Positions 60,886 to 64,000 of a DNA stretch of 64,000 nucleotides are shown piece by piece. Numbering within the stretch: position 1 is the stretch's first letter; every line of letters starts with the position of its first letter. The position numbers and the translations under genes were made by a program. Origin of the DNA: Geomonas diazotrophica (GTDB lineage: Bacteria; Desulfobacterota; Desulfuromonadia; Geobacterales; Geobacteraceae). The stretch spans positions 1 through 64,000 of the forward strand of contig NZ_JAHLMF010000014.1 of assembly GCF_018919385.1 (NCBI RefSeq), read 5' to 3'. The notes under the pieces were generated by a model. That model worked only from the letters and a program-made list of their open reading frames with translations. It was not told the origin of the DNA and made no database searches.

Positions 60886-62223
60886 TCAAAACCCCGGAAC
60901 ACCGGTTGGGACCTGGTCCCAGTAGGTGACCGAGCCGTTGTGCCAGCGTACGATCTGGACGCTCTCGTCCTGCGAGATGACGATCGCGATGGCCTGGTGC
61001 AACCGCTGGCAGAGCCGGTATGCGGCCCGGTGCCTGGTGCCCACCCCCTCGCTCAGTACCGGTTCGCACTGCTCCCCCTCGGTGTCCAGGGCGTGCGCCA
61101 CCATCCCCACGCTGTCCAGGTCACCTGAGATGACGCCGCCGAAGCCGAGCAGTTCCTGGCGCTTGGTGATGACCACCGCGCCGTCCACCGCGGAGAGCGC
61201 CGCGATGAAGTGAGCCACGTCGAAGATCGCCTCGTCGAGGAGGGCGATGTTCTCGTTCTTGCTGTCGACGTACTCGTGCCATCCCACCATCCTCCCCTCG
61301 GCAGCCGCGTCCACGTTGATCTCGGCCAGGGTGTTCATAATGCGCAGGGTGAGGGAGAGGAAGCGCTGCCGCGAATCGAACTCCAGGAACTGGTACTTCA
61401 AGGCCAGGTACTGGTTCTGTTCCATGATCTCCTCGGCCATCTCGGCCGGCAGATACACCAGCAGGCCGCCATGGTTGGAGTTCCTGATCACGCTGATGAT
61501 GCGCCGGATGGCCTGCTGACCGATCTTGCTGCCGAACTGGGGGTCGAGATCGGCCCAGGGACGCTCGGCGCGCTGCCGTGCCTTGCGGTGCAGGGCGAAG
61601 GTCTCGTCGTTCAGGGAGGCGAGGCTCTTCGTCATCCAGTCGGAGTTGAAGACGTCCAGGGTCGGGCAGTTGATCTGCCCCCCGTTCAGCGAGGCGATGA
61701 TCTCGTCCCCGATGCAGACCGAGATCTGCCCCGGCCCGGTGACGTAGACCACCAGGCTGGGTGGCATCGGGGGAGAGGTCTTCCTGCCGCCGTACACGGC
61801 ATGCATCCAGCGGGTCCCGGAGTGGAGCAGTCCCCAGATCTGGGCGCCGAGGACGGGGTCGATGAAGATGCCGATCAGGGTCCGGTAGAAATCGGCGGCG
61901 GGCGCCAGGCGGTGCAGTTCGTACTCGTTGAAGGGGCGCGTCCTGGAGAAGACGAGGCGGTGCATCCCGGTAGGAGGCCCTTCCTGGGCCGCGAAGAGGT
62001 AGGAGTCCCTGATGATCAGCCGGAACATGACCGGGCGCTCCTCCTCGCGCAACAGGCTCGCCTGGTAGCAGGTGGATATCACCTGCTCCAGCAGCGCGCG
62101 CTCGGGGAGCTGAAGCTTCCCCTGCTCGGCCCCGGGGCAAACCCGGTCCAGCAAAGCCTCGTCCCGCCCCCGGGCGTAGATGAAGGCGACCAGTTCCCTG
62201 GGGTAGCTGTGTCCCTCTCTCAT
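60886..62223 (-). CDS. Diadenylate cyclase (DAC) domain protein with N-terminal sensor region
   Basis: Encodes 445 aa, soluble. The C-terminal ~100 residues carry the two catalytic motifs of DisA_N/DAC domains: DGAVVITK (residue 347 on) and GTRHRAA (Arg-His-Arg from residue 397), with FGGVISG between, as expected for c-di-AMP synthesis from two ATP. The N-terminal ~340 residues contain no membrane segments and no name I can assign with confidence; they may be the sensor region called DACNV in annotation. It lies between a nucleotide-sugar dehydrogenase and a glycosyltransferase with only 16-18 nt gaps, so it is probably co-transcribed with them. c-di-AMP synthesis in this group is little described. 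Confidence 0.8.
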   Translation of the reverse strand: MREGHSYPRELVAFIYARGRDEALLDRVCPGAEQGKLQLPERALLEQVISTCYQASLLREEERPVMFRLIIRDSYLFAAQEGPPTGMHRLVFSRTRPFNEYELHRLAPAADFYRTLIGIFIDPVLGAQIWGLLHSGTRWMHAVYGGRKTSPPMPPSLVVYVTGPGQISVCIGDEIIASLNGGQINCPTLDVFNSDWMTKSLASLNDETFALHRKARQRAERPWADLDPQFGSKIGQQAIRRIISVIRNSNHGGLLVYLPAEMAEEIMEQNQYLALKYQFLEFDSRQRFLSLTLRIMNTLAEINVDAAAEGRMVGWHEYVDSKNENIALLDEAIFDVAHFIAALSAVDGAVVITKRQELLGFGGVISGDLDSVGMVAHALDTEGEQCEPVLSEGVGTRHRAAYRLCQRLHQAIAIVISQDESVQIVRWHNGSVTYWDQVPTGVPGF

Positions 62224-62239
62224 GGCAGCCTCCGCCCCC

Positions 62240-63526
62240 TCACAGGCACCAGACCCGGATCCCCGCGGCGGCCATCTGACGGCTGTCGTAGATCCCCTTC
62301 ACGTCGATCAGGACCGGGTTCTCGACCATGAGACTCGCGAACTTGGCGGGGGTCCACTGCCGGTAGCTATCGTGCGCCACCGCGACGACGACCGCCACGG
62401 CAGGCTGCAACCGGTCCGGTGCCTTGAGCGTCACGCCGTAGGCACTCCTGGCCTCCTGGGGATCCGCCATCGGGTCGCAGACCTGAACCTTCAGGCCGTA
62501 GTCCCCCAGCTCGGTCAGGATGTCCACCACCTTGGAGTTCCTGAGGTCCGGGCAGTTCTCCTTGAAGGTGAGCCCAAGCACCGTCACGTAGGAGCCGAGC
62601 ACGTGGTGCCCCGCCCTGATGATCTCCTTGACCGCACGCTGCGCCACGAATTTCCCCATGCCGTCGTTGATGCGCCGCCCGGCGAGGATGACCTGCGGGA
62701 TGTAGCCGATCTTCTCGGCCTGGTAGGTGAGGTAGTAGGGATCGACACCGATGCAGTGCCCCCCCACGAGCCCCGGCTTGAAATTCAGGAAGTTCCACTT
62801 GCTCCCCGCGGCGGCCAGCACCTCGCCCGTGTCGATGCCGAGCCGGTCGAAGATGAGGGCCAGCTCGTTCATGAGGGCGATGTTCAGATCGCGCTGGGTG
62901 TTCTCGATGACTTTGGCGGCCTCCGCGACCTTGATGGAGGGGGCCCGGTGCACCCCCGGGACCACCACCTCGGAGTAGACCGAGGCGACCACGTCCAGGG
63001 TACGGGTGTCCTGGCCGGAGACCACCTTGAGAATGCTGGTGAAGGTGTGTTCCCGGTCGCCGGGGTTGATCCGCTCCGGGCTGTACCCCACGGTGAAGTC
63101 CTCGGGGCTTTTCATCCCCGAGACCCGCTCGAGGATCGGGAGACAGATCTCCTCGGTGACCCCCGGGTACACCGTGGACTCGTAGACGACGATGTCCCCC
63201 TTCTTGAGCGCCTTCCCCACCGTCTCCGACGCGCTGCACAACAGGGAGAGGTCCGGCTGGTTGGCCGGATCGACCGGGGTGGGAACGGCCACCACATGGA
63301 AATCGGCCTCGCGCAGGTCCTCGATCCTGTTGGTGTAGCAGATATCCGCGCCGACGAGCTCCTCGGCGGCCACCTCGCCGGTCCGGTCGCACCCCGCGCG
63401 CAACTCGTCGATCCTTCTCGTGCTGATGTCAAAGCCGATGGTGCTGCGCACCTTGCCGAACGCCACCGCCACCGGCAGCCCGACGTAGCCGAGCCCCACT
63501 ACCGAGATCTTACGTCCATGCCCCAT
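62240..63526 (-). CDS. Nucleotide-sugar dehydrogenase (UDP-N-acetylhexosamine or UDP-glucose type)
   Basis: Encodes 428 aa. The NAD-binding start KISVVGLGYVGLPVAVAFG, the GxG and DISTRRIDEL, the middle ESTVYPGVTEE, the catalytic-Cys region GGHCIGVDPYYLTYQA and the C-terminal VLGLTFKENCPDLRNSKVVD are those of the UDP-glucose/UDP-ManNAc dehydrogenase superfamily; the last motif set is closest to TviB/WbpA-type enzymes. It oxidises a UDP-sugar to a uronic acid. ATG 63526 has GGGAGG 6 nt upstream. First gene of the operon with the DAC protein and a glycosyltransferase. Confidence 0.88.
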   Translation of the reverse strand: MGHGRKISVVGLGYVGLPVAVAFGKVRSTIGFDISTRRIDELRAGCDRTGEVAAEELVGADICYTNRIEDLREADFHVVAVPTPVDPANQPDLSLLCSASETVGKALKKGDIVVYESTVYPGVTEEICLPILERVSGMKSPEDFTVGYSPERINPGDREHTFTSILKVVSGQDTRTLDVVASVYSEVVVPGVHRAPSIKVAEAAKVIENTQRDLNIALMNELALIFDRLGIDTGEVLAAAGSKWNFLNFKPGLVGGHCIGVDPYYLTYQAEKIGYIPQVILAGRRINDGMGKFVAQRAVKEIIRAGHHVLGSYVTVLGLTFKENCPDLRNSKVVDILTELGDYGLKVQVCDPMADPQEARSAYGVTLKAPDRLQPAVAVVVAVAHDSYRQWTPAKFASLMVENPVLIDVKGIYDSRQMAAAGIRVWCL

Positions 63527-63773
63527 GCCGCACCTCCCTTGCCGGCATCCCATTGGTGCCGGTCCGCTCCCGCCTGCGTCACGTTCGCCCCGCTGCAGCC
63601 GATGAACGGAGGCCGCCGGGGGGCGCCGCAAAAAACATTAGGCAATTTTAAGTTATTTGTCGTAAAGCTCCAGAGAACGAGTGCAAAAAATGCTTTTTTT
63701 CGCCTCCGCAGCCCCCAGGGCGCCTCCCCCTCCCCGGGACCGGAAGCTTCTCTACCGCGCAGGGCAGGGAAGC

Positions 63774-63802
63774 TTTACATGGACCCTCGATTTTGCTAAG
63801 AT
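63774..63802 (+). promoter_or_regulatory. Sigma-70 promoter of mutS
   Basis: TTTACA (63774-63779), 17-bp spacer, TAAGAT (63797-63802): 5/6 and 5/6 matches. The leader to ATG 63838 is about 30 nt. Confidence 0.65.
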
Positions 63803-63837
63803 GCCCCGCGTTTCTCTTCCCCCGAAAAGGTTTCCAA

Positions 63838-64000
63838 ATGTCTGAAATGACGCCCATGATGCGGCAGTTCCTCGAGATTAAGGCAGAACACCCCGACGCC
63901 ATCCTCTTCTTCAGATGCGGCGACTTCTACGAGATGTTCCTGGACGACGCGGTGAAGGCCTCCCGCATCCTCGGCATCACCCTCACCTCGCGCAACAAGA
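63838..64000 (+). CDS. mutS: DNA mismatch repair protein MutS (5' end only)
   Basis: The first 54 codons are present; the gene runs off the right edge. The reading [20 protein letters not shown], then [17 protein letters not shown], is the MutS mismatch-recognition N-terminus; the Phe-x-Glu mismatch-stacking motif would be downstream of this window's end. AAAGG lies 7 nt before the ATG. It is divergent from the nucleotide-sugar dehydrogenase gene. Confidence 0.93.

Noticed and set aside
1-64000. tRNA or rRNA genes and CRISPR arrays
   Set aside because: No cloverleaf ends or direct repeat-spacer pattern recognised; the 21-bp array has no spacers.

Overview
The window is a GC-rich chromosomal segment of a Geobacter-type deltaproteobacterium (Geobacteraceae, e.g. 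Geobacter/Geomonas/Citrifermentans). The assignment rests on gene content: a complete XrtA/PEP-CTERM exopolysaccharide locus with PrsK/PrsR/PrsT, a GSU3473-family small protein, GEMM riboswitches of the Geobacter kind, secreted Fn3/Ig/dockerin-like proteins, and a LexA box of the form GGTT-N2-C-N4-G-N3-ACC. No database search was possible; family names come from motif recognition.

Layout. 1-4130 is accessory-looking: a hairpin-rich noncoding segment at the left edge, an orphan AT-richer gene, a Tat-exported superoxide reductase, a candidate structured RNA, a 20-copy 21-bp minisatellite and a small Geobacter-type hypothetical. 4131-7104 carries a methyl-accepting chemotaxis protein with duplicated Cys-rich PAS modules and a tiny zinc-knuckle protein. 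7336-11774 holds PrsR and PrsK (minus) and a divergent Crp/Fnr regulator. 11887-19410 is a surface-protein island: two minus-strand units, each behind a GEMM riboswitch (c-AMP-GMP-type by my reading), encode Fn3/Ig proteins, one with a dockerin-like end followed by a cohesin-like lipoprotein. A plus-strand gene fuses MshEN-type (c-di-GMP-binding family) repeats to exported Fn3/Ig domains, and a secreted lectin/lyase-like protein follows.

19453-47270 is one long minus-strand run of 24 tightly packed, often overlapping genes for making, modifying and exporting an exopolysaccharide, and for exosortase sorting. It includes the priming glycosyltransferase, Wza/Wzz/tyrosine kinase, AAA ATPase, beta-barrel, exosortase, EpsI, several glycosyltransferases, Wzx, Wzy, three polysaccharide deacetylases, GNAT and hexapeptide acyltransferases, two PaaK/CapK-like ligases, an ATP-grasp protein and PrsT. 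Its cargo lies just beyond on the plus strand (47713-51076): two intact PEP-CTERM proteins, each behind a sigma-54 type promoter (the expected PrsR target), a PEP-CTERM-associated CPBP protease, and a third PEP-CTERM gene broken by a frameshift.

51186-59624 carries GSU3473, a flagellin with a sigma-28 promoter, an M1-type peptidase, a ChaN-like protein, an outer-membrane barrel and the SOS unit lexA / 81-aa ORF / dinB. 59698-63526 is a second, three-gene polysaccharide operon (nucleotide-sugar dehydrogenase, a diadenylate-cyclase-domain protein, a glycosyltransferase). The start of mutS runs off the right edge.

Taken together the region looks like a matrix/surface module with up to three nucleotide second-messenger connections (c-AMP-GMP riboswitches, an MshEN receptor, a DAC cyclase) layered on PrsKR/sigma-54 control. 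The least described parts are the MshEN-Ig fusion, the cohesin/dockerin-like pair behind a riboswitch, and the cyclase embedded in a sugar operon.
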